NCBI GenBank assembly: GCA_964649195.1
Contig: CAZYPK010000083.1
Span: 1 to 22,139 of the forward strand
Origin: JTS-RE9 sp964649195
Lineage (GTDB): Bacteria > Planctomycetota > Phycisphaerae > Phycisphaerales > Phycisphaeraceae
DNA length: 22,139 nucleotides
Reading direction: 5' to 3'
Part shown: in pieces, positions 16,696-22,139 of the stretch
Position numbering within the stretch: the first letter of the stretch is position 1
How the letters are laid out: each line of letters begins with the position of its first letter
Notes under the pieces: generated by a model
What the model was told of the DNA's origin: nothing
Databases searched by the model: none
What the model saw: the letters and a program-made list of their open reading frames with translations, nothing else
Program-made: the position numbers and the translations under genes

Positions 16696-17358
16696 ATGAC
16701 CTACCTCGACTTCATCACCAAGGTCCACACCGCCACGAAGCGCGATTACCTCGGTCGCGTCAACGCCCACGACAAGGCCCAATGCGCCGAAGTCGCCTCG
16801 CAGTTCGGCAAGGATTACTGGGACGGCCAGCGACACCACGGCTACGGCGGCCACCGCTACGACGGCCGGTGGCGGCCTGTCGCCCAGGCTCTGGCGGATC
16901 ATTACCAACTCGCGCCGGGCATGCGCGTGCTCGATGTCGGCTGCGGCAAGGCGTTCCTCCTCCACGATCTCACGCAGGTCGTGCCCGGCCTCCGCGTCGC
17001 GGGCGTCGATGTCTCCGCTTATGCCATCGAACATGCCAGGGAGGAGGTCAAGCCGTTCCTCTTGGTGAACCGCGCCGAGGCGCTGCCGTTCGCCGATGAT
17101 TCGTTCGATCTGGTCCTCTCGCTCAACACGCTGCACAACCTGCCCAATTACGCGCTGCACGCCGCACTCAGGGAAATCGAGCGCGTGGGCAGGGCGAGCA
17201 AGTACATCGTCATCGAAAGCTTCCGCAACGAGCGCGAGAAGGTGAATCTGCTTTACTGGCAACTGACCTGCCGGTCTTTTTACGATCCGCAGGAATGGGA
17301 ATGGATGTTCAGGCAGGCGGGATACACGGGCGATTACGGGTGCATTTATTTTGAGTGA
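16696..17358 (+). CDS. Class I SAM-dependent methyltransferase
   Basis: A 220-residue methyltransferase. Motif I is VLDVGCGKAFLL (from residue 78), the acidic end of strand 2 is VAGVDVSAYAI, and motif IV is FDLVLSLNTLHNLPNY. The N-terminal 60 residues are rich in His, Tyr and Trp (FGKDYWDGQRHHGYGGHRYDG) and may shape an acceptor site. It lies in the sugar cluster and probably methylates the sugar, the glycan or a precursor; the acceptor atom is unknown. No ribosome site is seen before the ATG. Confidence 0.87.
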   Translation: MTYLDFITKVHTATKRDYLGRVNAHDKAQCAEVASQFGKDYWDGQRHHGYGGHRYDGRWRPVAQALADHYQLAPGMRVLDVGCGKAFLLHDLTQVVPGLRVAGVDVSAYAIEHAREEVKPFLLVNRAEALPFADDSFDLVLSLNTLHNLPNYALHAALREIERVGRASKYIVIESFRNEREKVNLLYWQLTCRSFYDPQEWEWMFRQAGYTGDYGCIYFE

Positions 17359-17410
17359 AAAGGAAAAACCGATTTGCCTTTTCCCCCCGCCCCAAGGCAT
17401 AATGTCGCCG

Positions 17411-17442
17411 ACGGAGTCGGGCACGTCTCCAGGAGACTCCGT
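17411..17442 (+). promoter_or_regulatory. Overlapping hairpins around the ribosome site of the MBL gene
   Basis: ACGGAGTC (17411-17418) can pair with GACTCCGT (17435-17442), which ends at the base before the ATG. Alternatively GTCTCC (17425-17430) can pair with GGAGAC (17432-17437), which includes the Shine-Dalgarno AGGAG (17431-17435). The two pairings share 17435-17437 and exclude each other, so the leader could switch between open and closed ribosome-site states. Confidence 0.45.
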
Positions 17443-18228
17443 ATGCGACTGACATTCCTTGGGACAGGCTCCGCGTTCACCCTCGCCAATTACCACAGCA
17501 ACATGTTGCTCGACGTGGACGGTCGTCGGCTTCTCATCGACGCCGGCGGCGATGTCCGCTTTTCCCTGCGCGATGCGGGCCATGCCGTGGGAGACATCGA
17601 GGCCCTCTACGTCAGCCACCTGCACGCGGACCACATCGGCGGCGTCGAGTGGCTGGCGCTCTCGACCTATTTCAATCCCGCCCTCAGCCGCCCTTTGCTT
17701 TTCATCAACGAGAAGATGTCCGAGGAACTCTGGCTCAACTCCCTCAAGGGCGGACTGGGCACCCTCCAGAACCAGATCGCCCATCTCGAAACCTACTTCG
17801 TCACCAGCCCCATCGGCCGAAACATGGGCTTCGACTTCGCCGGCCTCCATATTCAAACCGTCCAGACGGTGCATTACATGGACGGCTACGAGATCGTCCC
17901 CTCCTACGGCCTGCTCATCCCCACCCCCGCCCCCGCCCCCGGTTTCGCCCCCGGTTCCAACTCCGGCATGATCTTCCTCACCACCGACACCCAGTTCACC
18001 CCCGGCCACCTCATGGCCTTCTATCAGAAGGCCACGATCATCTTCCACGACTGCGAAACCGGGAAGAACCGTTCGGGCATCCACGCCCATTACGAGGAAC
18101 TCAAAACGCTGCCCGAAGAAATCCGCGCCAAGATGTGGCTCTACCACTACCAGGACGGCGACCTCCCCGACGCCAGGGCCGACGGCTTCGCGGGCTTCGT
18201 GGCCAGGGGGCAGGTGTTTGAGTTTTAG
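17443..18228 (+). CDS. MBL-fold metallo-hydrolase (RNase Z-like)
   Basis: A 261-residue metallo-beta-lactamase-fold protein. It begins MRLTFLGTGSAF, typical of the RNase Z/ElaC-like branch. The metal motif is SHLHADHIGG (H59, H61, D63, H64). Later ligands probably come from VHYMDGYE, TTDTQFTP and IIFHDCETG. The start at 17443 has AGGAG seven bases upstream. An in-frame Pro-Ala-Gly stretch (IPTPAPAPGFAPGSNSG, near residues 160-176) is encoded by C5 runs and looks like a repeat insertion in a loop. It is the last plus-strand gene of the run; whether it belongs functionally to the sugar pathway is uncertain. Confidence 0.87.
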   Translation: MRLTFLGTGSAFTLANYHSNMLLDVDGRRLLIDAGGDVRFSLRDAGHAVGDIEALYVSHLHADHIGGVEWLALSTYFNPALSRPLLFINEKMSEELWLNSLKGGLGTLQNQIAHLETYFVTSPIGRNMGFDFAGLHIQTVQTVHYMDGYEIVPSYGLLIPTPAPAPGFAPGSNSGMIFLTTDTQFTPGHLMAFYQKATIIFHDCETGKNRSGIHAHYEELKTLPEEIRAKMWLYHYQDGDLPDARADGFAGFVARGQVFEF

Positions 18229-18290
18229 AGGACGGGGAAGGAGCAGCGGCAGGAGACAGGAGCAGGGATTTGTAGCCGCAGCGTCCTCGC

Positions 18291-18356
18291 CCAAGCCGCT
18301 TGCGGCTTCGCGATCCCCTGGTTCACGATATATCGGGGGTTATTCAGAAGTCCCAC
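18291..18356. repeat. Dispersed repeat, copy A (AAGCCGC-TT-GCGGCTT element)
   Basis: It starts CCAAGCCGCTTGCGGCTTCG, with a 7-bp stem AAGCCGC/GCGGCTT, and ends GGGGGTTATTCAGAAGTCCC. Related copies are at 20918-20970 and 21838-21895. The exact 17-mer AGCCGCAGCGTCCTCGC (18274-18290) abuts it. No gene on the plus strand is supported in 18229-18515. Confidence 0.75.
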
Positions 18357-18373
18357 AGGGGAGAGATTGAAAA

Positions 18374-18482
18374 ATGGCCATTGCAAAATGCAAATTGCAA
18401 AATGGCGGAGCGGACAACCCGATCACCTGGGGCTGCACGTCTCCCTCTCCTCAATTTGCAATTTTCATTTTGCAATGGCCAT
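18374..18482. repeat. AT-richer inverted repeat (ATGGCCATTGCAAAATG)
   Basis: The left core (18374-18390) and right core (18466-18482) are exact reverse complements over 17 bases. Imperfect pairing continues inward over ATTGCAAA (about 18391-18404 with 18452-18465). The base composition differs sharply from the GC-rich surroundings. The spacer is about 50 bases in the extended form. It lies between the MBL gene and the end of the minus-strand DUF2203 gene. Confidence 0.8.
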
Positions 18483-18515
18483 TGGCCATTCTCCCCCTCT
18501 GTTCTCCCCGTTCCT

Positions 18516-18986
18516 CTAATTCCCCGCCAGTTCATCATCCGGGCCGTCGGCGCTGCCTGCTCCGACGGGTTCGAGCAGGGCGACATCCTGCCGGCCCGCG
18601 AAGCCGGAATCGACTTCGTGCCAGGCGTTGATCGTCGCTTCGCCCTGATGCCAGCAGAGGCAGATTTCCCGGCCATCGTGCCAGGCGGGAAAGTCGATCA
18701 GGCCGCGCTCGAAGTCCTTCAGTTCCACGCCGACCTGTTGAAGCTCGTCGATGAGCGTGTTGAGCTTGGCCATGCCTGTGTCGTAGTCGCGCTTCAGCTC
18801 GGTGTTGGTGTCCTCCGGGCGGGGCATCTCCAGCCGCTGGCGGATGTCGAGCACCTCGCCGTAGCAGCGGGTGATGTCGCCGACGATGCGCGAAACATAA
18901 CCCAAAGCCCGGCGGGCTTCGTCGAGCGTGAAATACTTCCTGCCGGCCTTGGGGCGGGAACCTGCTGTCTTACGCGGTGAGGGCAT
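18516..18986 (-). CDS. DUF2203 family protein
   Basis: A 156-residue soluble protein. The basic N-terminus (MPSPRKTAGSRPKAGRK) is followed by YFTLDEARRALGYVSRIVGDI, a helical middle (TELKRDYDTGMAKLNTLIDELQQVG), then GVELKDFERGLIDFPA and EICLCWHQGEATINAWHEVD, the pattern of DUF2203 proteins. The function of the family is unknown to me. The acidic C-terminal tail (SADGPDDELAGN) is variable. A plus-strand frame covering the same DNA (18300-18980) is rejected because it lacks family motifs and runs through the upstream repeats. The gene seems to be a single transcription unit. Confidence 0.85.
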   Translation of the reverse strand: MPSPRKTAGSRPKAGRKYFTLDEARRALGYVSRIVGDITRCYGEVLDIRQRLEMPRPEDTNTELKRDYDTGMAKLNTLIDELQQVGVELKDFERGLIDFPAWHDGREICLCWHQGEATINAWHEVDSGFAGRQDVALLEPVGAGSADGPDDELAGN

Positions 18987-19141
18987 TGGAATTCATCCCT
19001 GAAGGAGTGCTCAACGATAGACCGCATCACGATGATGAGTCAACGCCCAGGCGCACCATTTGCAAACTCGCCTCGGCGTCCCCCGCTCCATCCTCTATCG
19101 ACCGACCAGGGATGAAGGTTGCAAAAAGATCGGGAAGCGGG

Positions 19142-19309
19142 AAGCGATCAGCCGTCAGCGATCAGCGATCAGCCTCAAGGCAAGGGACTCCATTTTCTGG
19201 CTGATGGCTGAAAGCTGACGGCTGATCGCTTCCTGCTTTCAGCCATCAGCCGGAAAACGCAGTTCCCTTGCCTTGAGGCTGATCGCTGATCGCTGACGGC
19301 TGATCGCTT
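19142..19309. repeat. 168-bp nested palindrome with 46-bp perfect arms
   Basis: Arms at 19142-19187 and 19264-19309 are exact reverse complements over 46 bases and are made of GATCAGC/GTCAGC words. Inside, 19193-19215 and 19235-19257 form a second 23-bp pairing with a single T/C difference (TGGCTGATGGCTGAAAGC type). It is related in wording to the palindrome at 20854-21010. The intergenic stretch 18987-19369 holds nothing else convincing apart from a short TGATA-N10-TATCA pair at 19314-19333. Confidence 0.9.
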
Positions 19310-19369
19310 TCTGCTGATAGCTTTTTCGTTATCATGCCGCCTCCCGCAACCCTTAACGAAAGGTTTCCC

Positions 19370-19696
19370 GTGTCAGACAAAACCGATCCCAACGCCACCC
19401 TCGGCGGCATCGCCAACACCCAGCAGATTCAGGTCGAAGTCGATGACGAAGGCGTGCCCGTCACCTACGGCAAGCTCGTCCGCGTCGGCGCCAGCGCCGA
19501 GGAAATCACCCTCGACATCGCCGGCCCTCTCAAGCAGACCGCCCAGAACCGCGCCGTCATGAAGGTCGAAAACCGCGTCATCCTCAACCCCTGGGCCGCC
19601 AAACGACTGGCCATGGCGCTGGGACAGACCGTCACCAAATACGAAGAAATGTACGGCACCCTCGAAATCGACGAACGCAAACGCCTCAAGCAATGA
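19370..19696 (+). CDS. DUF3467 family protein
   Basis: A 108-residue protein. QIQVEVDDEGVPVTYGKLVRVGASAEEITLDIAG followed by NRVILNPWAAKRLAMALGQTVTKYEEMYG matches the DUF3467 pattern, whose role is unknown. The GTG at 19370 is chosen because GAAAGG (19357-19362) lies seven bases upstream. An in-frame ATG at 19334 would add 12 residues (MPPPATLNERFP) but has no ribosome site. It has its own terminator downstream and is probably monocistronic. Confidence 0.85.
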   Translation: MSDKTDPNATLGGIANTQQIQVEVDDEGVPVTYGKLVRVGASAEEITLDIAGPLKQTAQNRAVMKVENRVILNPWAAKRLAMALGQTVTKYEEMYGTLEIDERKRLKQ

Positions 19697-19734
19697 CCGC
19701 CGCTTGCGGCGTGGCAACGTCAGCGCATCAACGT

Positions 19735-19769
19735 ACACAACCTCGACCCGCATCGAGGTTGTGTCTTTT
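19735..19769 (+). terminator. Intrinsic terminator of the DUF3467 gene
   Basis: The 12-bp stem ACACAACCTCGA (19735-19746) pairs with TCGAGGTTGTGT (19753-19764) around CCCGCA, followed by CTTTTT. It ends 11 bases before the stop codon of the convergent glycosyltransferase gene. Confidence 0.92.
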
Positions 19770-19779
19770 TAATGTGGAA

Positions 19780-20763
19780 TCACCGTGCCTTCTCATCCCG
19801 CCTGCCGGTGAAACTTCTGACGATGAACATCGGCCGGTTCTTCACCTCGTCATAGATGCGCCCCAGATACTCACCCAGCAGGCCGATGGCGATAAGTTGG
19901 ATGCCGCCCAGGAAGAGGATGAGCGTGATGGTGGTGGTGAAGCCGGTCTGCGAGGTTTCAAAGCCTGCGATCCGTTTGATGATGAAGTAGAGCGCGACGA
20001 GGAACGACATCATGCTGACCATCGCCCCGGCCCACATCATCAGCCGCAACGGCTTGTAGGAAAAGCTGAACACGCCGTCCATCGCGTACTTGATCAGCCG
20101 CTTGAAGGTCTGCTTCGGCTCGCCCGCCGCCCGGTCCTGTCGATCGTAATACACCGTGCGCTGATCGAAGCCGATCCACGCGCGAAGCCCCGGAATGAAG
20201 CGGTTGCGCTCGGTGAGCTTGACCAGTTCCTGGTGGGCATCACGATCCATCAGGCCGAACACGCCGGTCTGCGAGGGAATCGGAAAGTCGCTGAGCCAGC
20301 GGAAGAATTGGTGGAACAGATCAAAGCCGACGCGGCGAAGCCCTTTCTCCGCGCGGCTCTTCCGCTGCGCGAGAATCACCTGTCCGCCTTCGCGCCAGGC
20401 CTGCACAAGCTGCGGAATCAGCTCCGGCGGATCCTGCAAGTCGGCATCCATGATGACCACCGCATCGCTGTCCGCATGGGACAACCCCGCCGTGATCGCC
20501 GCCTGGTGCCCGAAGTTGCGCGACAGCCTCACGAGGTTGAACCGATCATCGGCGGCGTGCTGCTCCAGGGCGAGCTTCACCGTCTCATCCTTGCTGCCGT
20601 CATCGACCATGATCATCGACCACGACAGATTCTCCACCGAATCGCACGCCGCCTTCACCCGCCGGCAAAGCTCCGGGAGATTCTCCTGCTCGTTATACAC
20701 CGGCACGACCACGGTCAGTGTCCGCAAGGCAGGGGGGCTGTCGGAAGCTGAGGACAAAGTCAT
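19780..20763 (-). CDS. Membrane-anchored family 2 glycosyltransferase (polyprenyl-phosphate sugar transferase type)
   Basis: A 327-residue GT2 enzyme of the DPM1/GtrB/ArnC-like group. The GT-A domain shows VVVPVYNEQENLPEL (18-32), the nucleotide-binding VDDGSKDE (53-60) and the DXD motif MDADLQDPPEL (105-115). Two membrane helices follow at about 241-263 and 276-300, then GEYLGRIYDEVKNRP, usual for enzymes that load a sugar onto a polyprenyl phosphate at the inner membrane. The ATG at 20763 has AGGG seven bases upstream; a longer frame from 20814 is not preferred. It stands alone, separate from the plus-strand sugar cluster, but could feed the same envelope glycan. Confidence 0.93.
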   Translation of the reverse strand: MTLSSASDSPPALRTLTVVVPVYNEQENLPELCRRVKAACDSVENLSWSMIMVDDGSKDETVKLALEQHAADDRFNLVRLSRNFGHQAAITAGLSHADSDAVVIMDADLQDPPELIPQLVQAWREGGQVILAQRKSRAEKGLRRVGFDLFHQFFRWLSDFPIPSQTGVFGLMDRDAHQELVKLTERNRFIPGLRAWIGFDQRTVYYDRQDRAAGEPKQTFKRLIKYAMDGVFSFSYKPLRLMMWAGAMVSMMSFLVALYFIIKRIAGFETSQTGFTTTITLILFLGGIQLIAIGLLGEYLGRIYDEVKNRPMFIVRSFTGRRDEKAR

Positions 20764-20853
20764 CGCAATTCCCTGAATCAGTGAAATCAACCGCTGCGAC
20801 CGCTGTGCAAACACTATCGGCAGAATCGGGCGATGACCTATCAGGAGCTATCA

Positions 20854-21010
20854 GCCGTCAGCCGTCAGCCATCAGCTTTCAGCTTAAGGCAATGGAGATT
20901 TCCGAATAACCCCGCGTCCAAGCCGCTTGCGGTTTCGCGATCCGTACATCCGGGGTTATCCAGAGTCCCCATTGCCTTAAGCTGAAAGCTGATGGCTGAC
21001 GGCTGACAGC
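20854..21010. repeat. Composite palindrome with 42-bp arms
   Basis: The arms at 20854-20895 and 20969-21010 are reverse complements over 42 bases with one mismatch (third base). They carry GTCAGCCATCAGCTTTCAGC followed by TTAAGGCAATGG. A second pair, ATAACCCCG (20906-20914) and CGGGGTTAT (20951-20959), sits inside and encloses dispersed-repeat copy B. It lies between the divergent GT2 and toroid-protein genes. Confidence 0.9.
20918..20970. repeat. Dispersed repeat, copy B
   Basis: It begins CCAAGCCGCTTGCGGTTTCG and ends CGGGGTTATCCAGAGTCCCC, matching copies A and C at both ends with a variable middle. It is nested within the composite palindrome. Confidence 0.75.
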
Positions 21011-21052
21011 TTCCCCCTTTCCCTCCCCCGAACAAAAATTGAACAAAAAGAC

Positions 21053-21098
21053 TTGACAAGCCGATCTGTTAGGTACATGATAGGTTGATCGGTTAGGT
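21053..21098 (+). promoter_or_regulatory. Sigma-70-like promoter with operator-like repeats
   Basis: A perfect -35 box TTGACA (21053-21058) is followed after 17 bases by CATGAT (21076-21081), a 4/6 match to the -10 box. Two GAACAAAAA words (21030-21038, 21041-21049) form an A-rich stretch upstream. CCGATC (21061-21066) and GATCGG (21087-21092) are inverted around the -10, and TAGGT occurs at 21070-21074, 21081-21085 and 21094-21098. This resembles a regulator binding site overlapping the promoter of the gene at 21147. Confidence 0.65.
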
Positions 21099-21146
21099 TA
21101 TTGAACGGTATCAATCCAGTCACACCCAGCCACGAAAGGATTCACC

Positions 21147-21806
21147 ATGCTCAGCGTCCATCAGATCGAACGTCACTTCCGTGCCCGCCATCTCGATGCC
21201 CTGCTTCGCGGCGTGGCGCCCATCGGCCTCGATCTGCCGCTGCCCCTTCTGGTGCGGCTCAGCGGCGAGCCGGTGGCGGTGCTCGCCCTGGCCCTTCGCC
21301 GGGTGCTCGAACTCACCTACGGACCCACCCCCCTGAGCCGGGAACTGACCGCAACCCTGCTCGACCGGCAGAACAACGACGGCTCCTTCGGCGAAGGCGT
21401 ATCGGGCAACCCCGATGGCCCCGGCGACCCGCTGGCGACCGCAGCCGTCATCGCCGCCCTGACCGCGCTCCTGCAAGAACACGCGAGCACCCCCCACCCC
21501 GAGGCTGCCTTGGCGCGCGAACGCGCCATCGCAGCTCTCGCCAATTCCCAGGCTGATCATGGCCTGTTCGTTTCACCTGCCGACCGCACCGATCACGACC
21601 AGGCCCTCGCCACCGCCTTCATCCTCACCCTGCTGGCCGGCGATGAGGATTTTCGGCAGTCCGTGCGCTTTGCCGACCTGATGAACTGGTTCGACGAACA
21701 TGACGATGAACTGCCCGCCCATGCCGACACCCTCCTGCGCATCGCCCGCGCCCAGACCCCCGTGTGTCACCACCCGTTGCAAACCCCCGCCGCCATCGCC
21801 GCCTGA
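21147..21806 (+). CDS. Alpha/alpha-toroid (prenyltransferase/terpene-cyclase repeat)-like protein
   Basis: A 219-residue protein with no signal peptide or membrane segment. LLDRQNNDGSFGEG (71-84) followed by DPLATAAVIAALTALL (94-109), and LANSQADHGLF (131-141) followed by DQALATAFILTLL (151-163), resemble the Q-x-x-DGSF/helix units of squalene cyclase and prenyltransferase-type toroids. Only about two clear units are present, far fewer than a full cyclase, and no catalytic DXDD motif is visible, so a cyclase activity is unlikely. AAGGA at 21136-21140 is a good ribosome site. It has a strong, apparently regulated promoter of its own. Function unknown. Confidence 0.75.
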   Translation: MLSVHQIERHFRARHLDALLRGVAPIGLDLPLPLLVRLSGEPVAVLALALRRVLELTYGPTPLSRELTATLLDRQNNDGSFGEGVSGNPDGPGDPLATAAVIAALTALLQEHASTPHPEAALARERAIAALANSQADHGLFVSPADRTDHDQALATAFILTLLAGDEDFRQSVRFADLMNWFDEHDDELPAHADTLLRIARAQTPVCHHPLQTPAAIAA

Positions 21807-21837
21807 CCAGCATGGACCCGATCCGGCGCATGTCAAT

Positions 21838-21895
21838 CCAAGCCGCTTGCGGCTTCGCGACCCCCGGATGGATGGATGGGTTATCACAAAACCCC
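21838..21895. repeat. Dispersed repeat, copy C
   Basis: It begins CCAAGCCGCTTGCGGCTTCG like copies A and B and continues to GGGTTATCACAAAACCCC. The middle includes GGAT-GGAT-GGAT (from 21866). It lies between the toroid-protein gene and the tRNA. Confidence 0.7.
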
Positions 21896-21925
21896 CCACA
21901 AAAATGGATCCTCGCATGGCTAAAA

Positions 21926-21996
21926 CAAGCCCGCCTGGATTCGAACCAGGACAGTCAGGACCAAAACCTGAAGTGCTACCGTTACACCACGGGCTT
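21926..21996 (-). tRNA. tRNA-Gln (anticodon TTG)
   Basis: On the minus strand the acceptor AAGCCCG pairs with CGGGCTT. A D-arm GTG-TAACGGTA-GCAC follows, then anticodon arm TCAGG-TTTTGGT-CCTGA with anticodon TTG, and T-arm CCTGG-TTCGAAT-CCAGG. The discriminator base is G. The 71-base gene has no encoded CCA; the next bases are TTTTAGC. Confidence 0.95.
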
Positions 21997-22080
21997 ATGC
22001 ACCGGGAGTGTAGGCGAAGAATCGAAGGGGTTCAAGAATGAGGAGACAGGCAATGAGGCACGAAGGCACGGAGGGGGAAA

Positions 22081-22111
22081 GTTCCGAGTTCCGAGTTCCG
22101 GGTTCCGAGTT
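22081..22111. repeat. 7-bp tandem repeat GTTCCGA, four copies
   Basis: Four 7-base units, the third reading GTTCCGG, are followed by GTT. The 12-mer AAGGCACGGAGG flanks it at 22063-22074 and 22128-22139. No gene is seen from 21997 to the window end. Confidence 0.8.
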
Positions 22112-22139
22112 GAAAGGCAAGGGGAAAAAGGCACGGAGG

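Noticed and set aside
14278..18294. 1338-residue open frame on the minus strand
   Set aside because: It is antisense to five well-supported genes, has no recognisable domain, and such long stop-free shadows are expected in GC-rich coding DNA.
18300..18980. 226-residue plus-strand frame
   Set aside because: It runs through dispersed repeat A and the AT-rich inverted repeat, and overlaps the DUF2203 gene, which has family motifs on the other strand.
19693..20751. 352-residue plus-strand frame opposite the GT2 gene
   Set aside because: The minus strand encodes a textbook GT2 enzyme with DXD and two membrane helices; the plus frame also reads through the terminator.
22081..22111. Phage attachment site next to the tRNA
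   Set aside because: The 7-bp repeat does not match any part of the tRNA-Gln gene and no integrase is present in the window.

Overview
The window is GC-rich, gene-dense bacterial DNA. It most likely comes from a member of the Planctomycetota. The main evidence is the pair at 292-4893: a secreted cytochrome-like protein with DUF1549 and DUF1553 domains, followed by a Tat-exported DUF1501 protein. Such pairs are abundant in planctomycetes and related PVC bacteria. Large numbers of dispersed intergenic repeats and DUF2203/DUF3467 proteins fit the same group. The assignment rests on gene content, not on a phylogenetic marker.

Layout. Positions 1-291 hold GC-rich tandem repeats. 292-4893 is the two-gene PSCyt/DUF1501 unit. 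It is closed by a 39-bp perfect inverted repeat and a bidirectional terminator, facing a small cysteine-rich lipoprotein gene on the minus strand (5225-5446). From 5787 to 18228 ten genes follow on the plus strand, several with ATGA overlaps: a CgeB-like glycosyltransferase, a fused cytidylyltransferase/PfkB kinase, an NAD-dependent epimerase, the two halves of a split transketolase, a zinc-dependent alcohol dehydrogenase, a HAD-like hydrolase, an aminoglycoside-phosphotransferase-fold kinase, a second extended SDR, and a methyltransferase. An MBL-fold hydrolase is the eleventh gene of the run. Together they look like a pathway that builds an unusual nucleotide-activated sugar or polyol and attaches it to a surface glycan. 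Transketolase makes or reshapes a ketose phosphate. The dehydrogenase, kinases, phosphatase and cytidylyltransferase reduce, phosphorylate and activate it. The SDRs and methyltransferase tailor it, and the glycosyltransferase transfers it. The actual sugar cannot be read from the sequence.

From 18.2 kb to the end, genes are sparser and separated by several families of palindromic or dispersed repeats. The genes are a DUF2203 protein (minus), a DUF3467 protein (plus, with a clear terminator), a membrane-anchored family 2 glycosyltransferase (minus), a small alpha/alpha-toroid-like protein (plus) behind a strong promoter with candidate operator repeats, and a tRNA-Gln(TTG) on the minus strand. 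The last 140 bases hold only short repeats.

The points most worth following up are the sugar-activation cluster, the C5/G5 microrepeat that recurs in promoters, coding regions and one ribosome binding site, the long perfect palindromes, and the operator-like promoter at 21053-21100.
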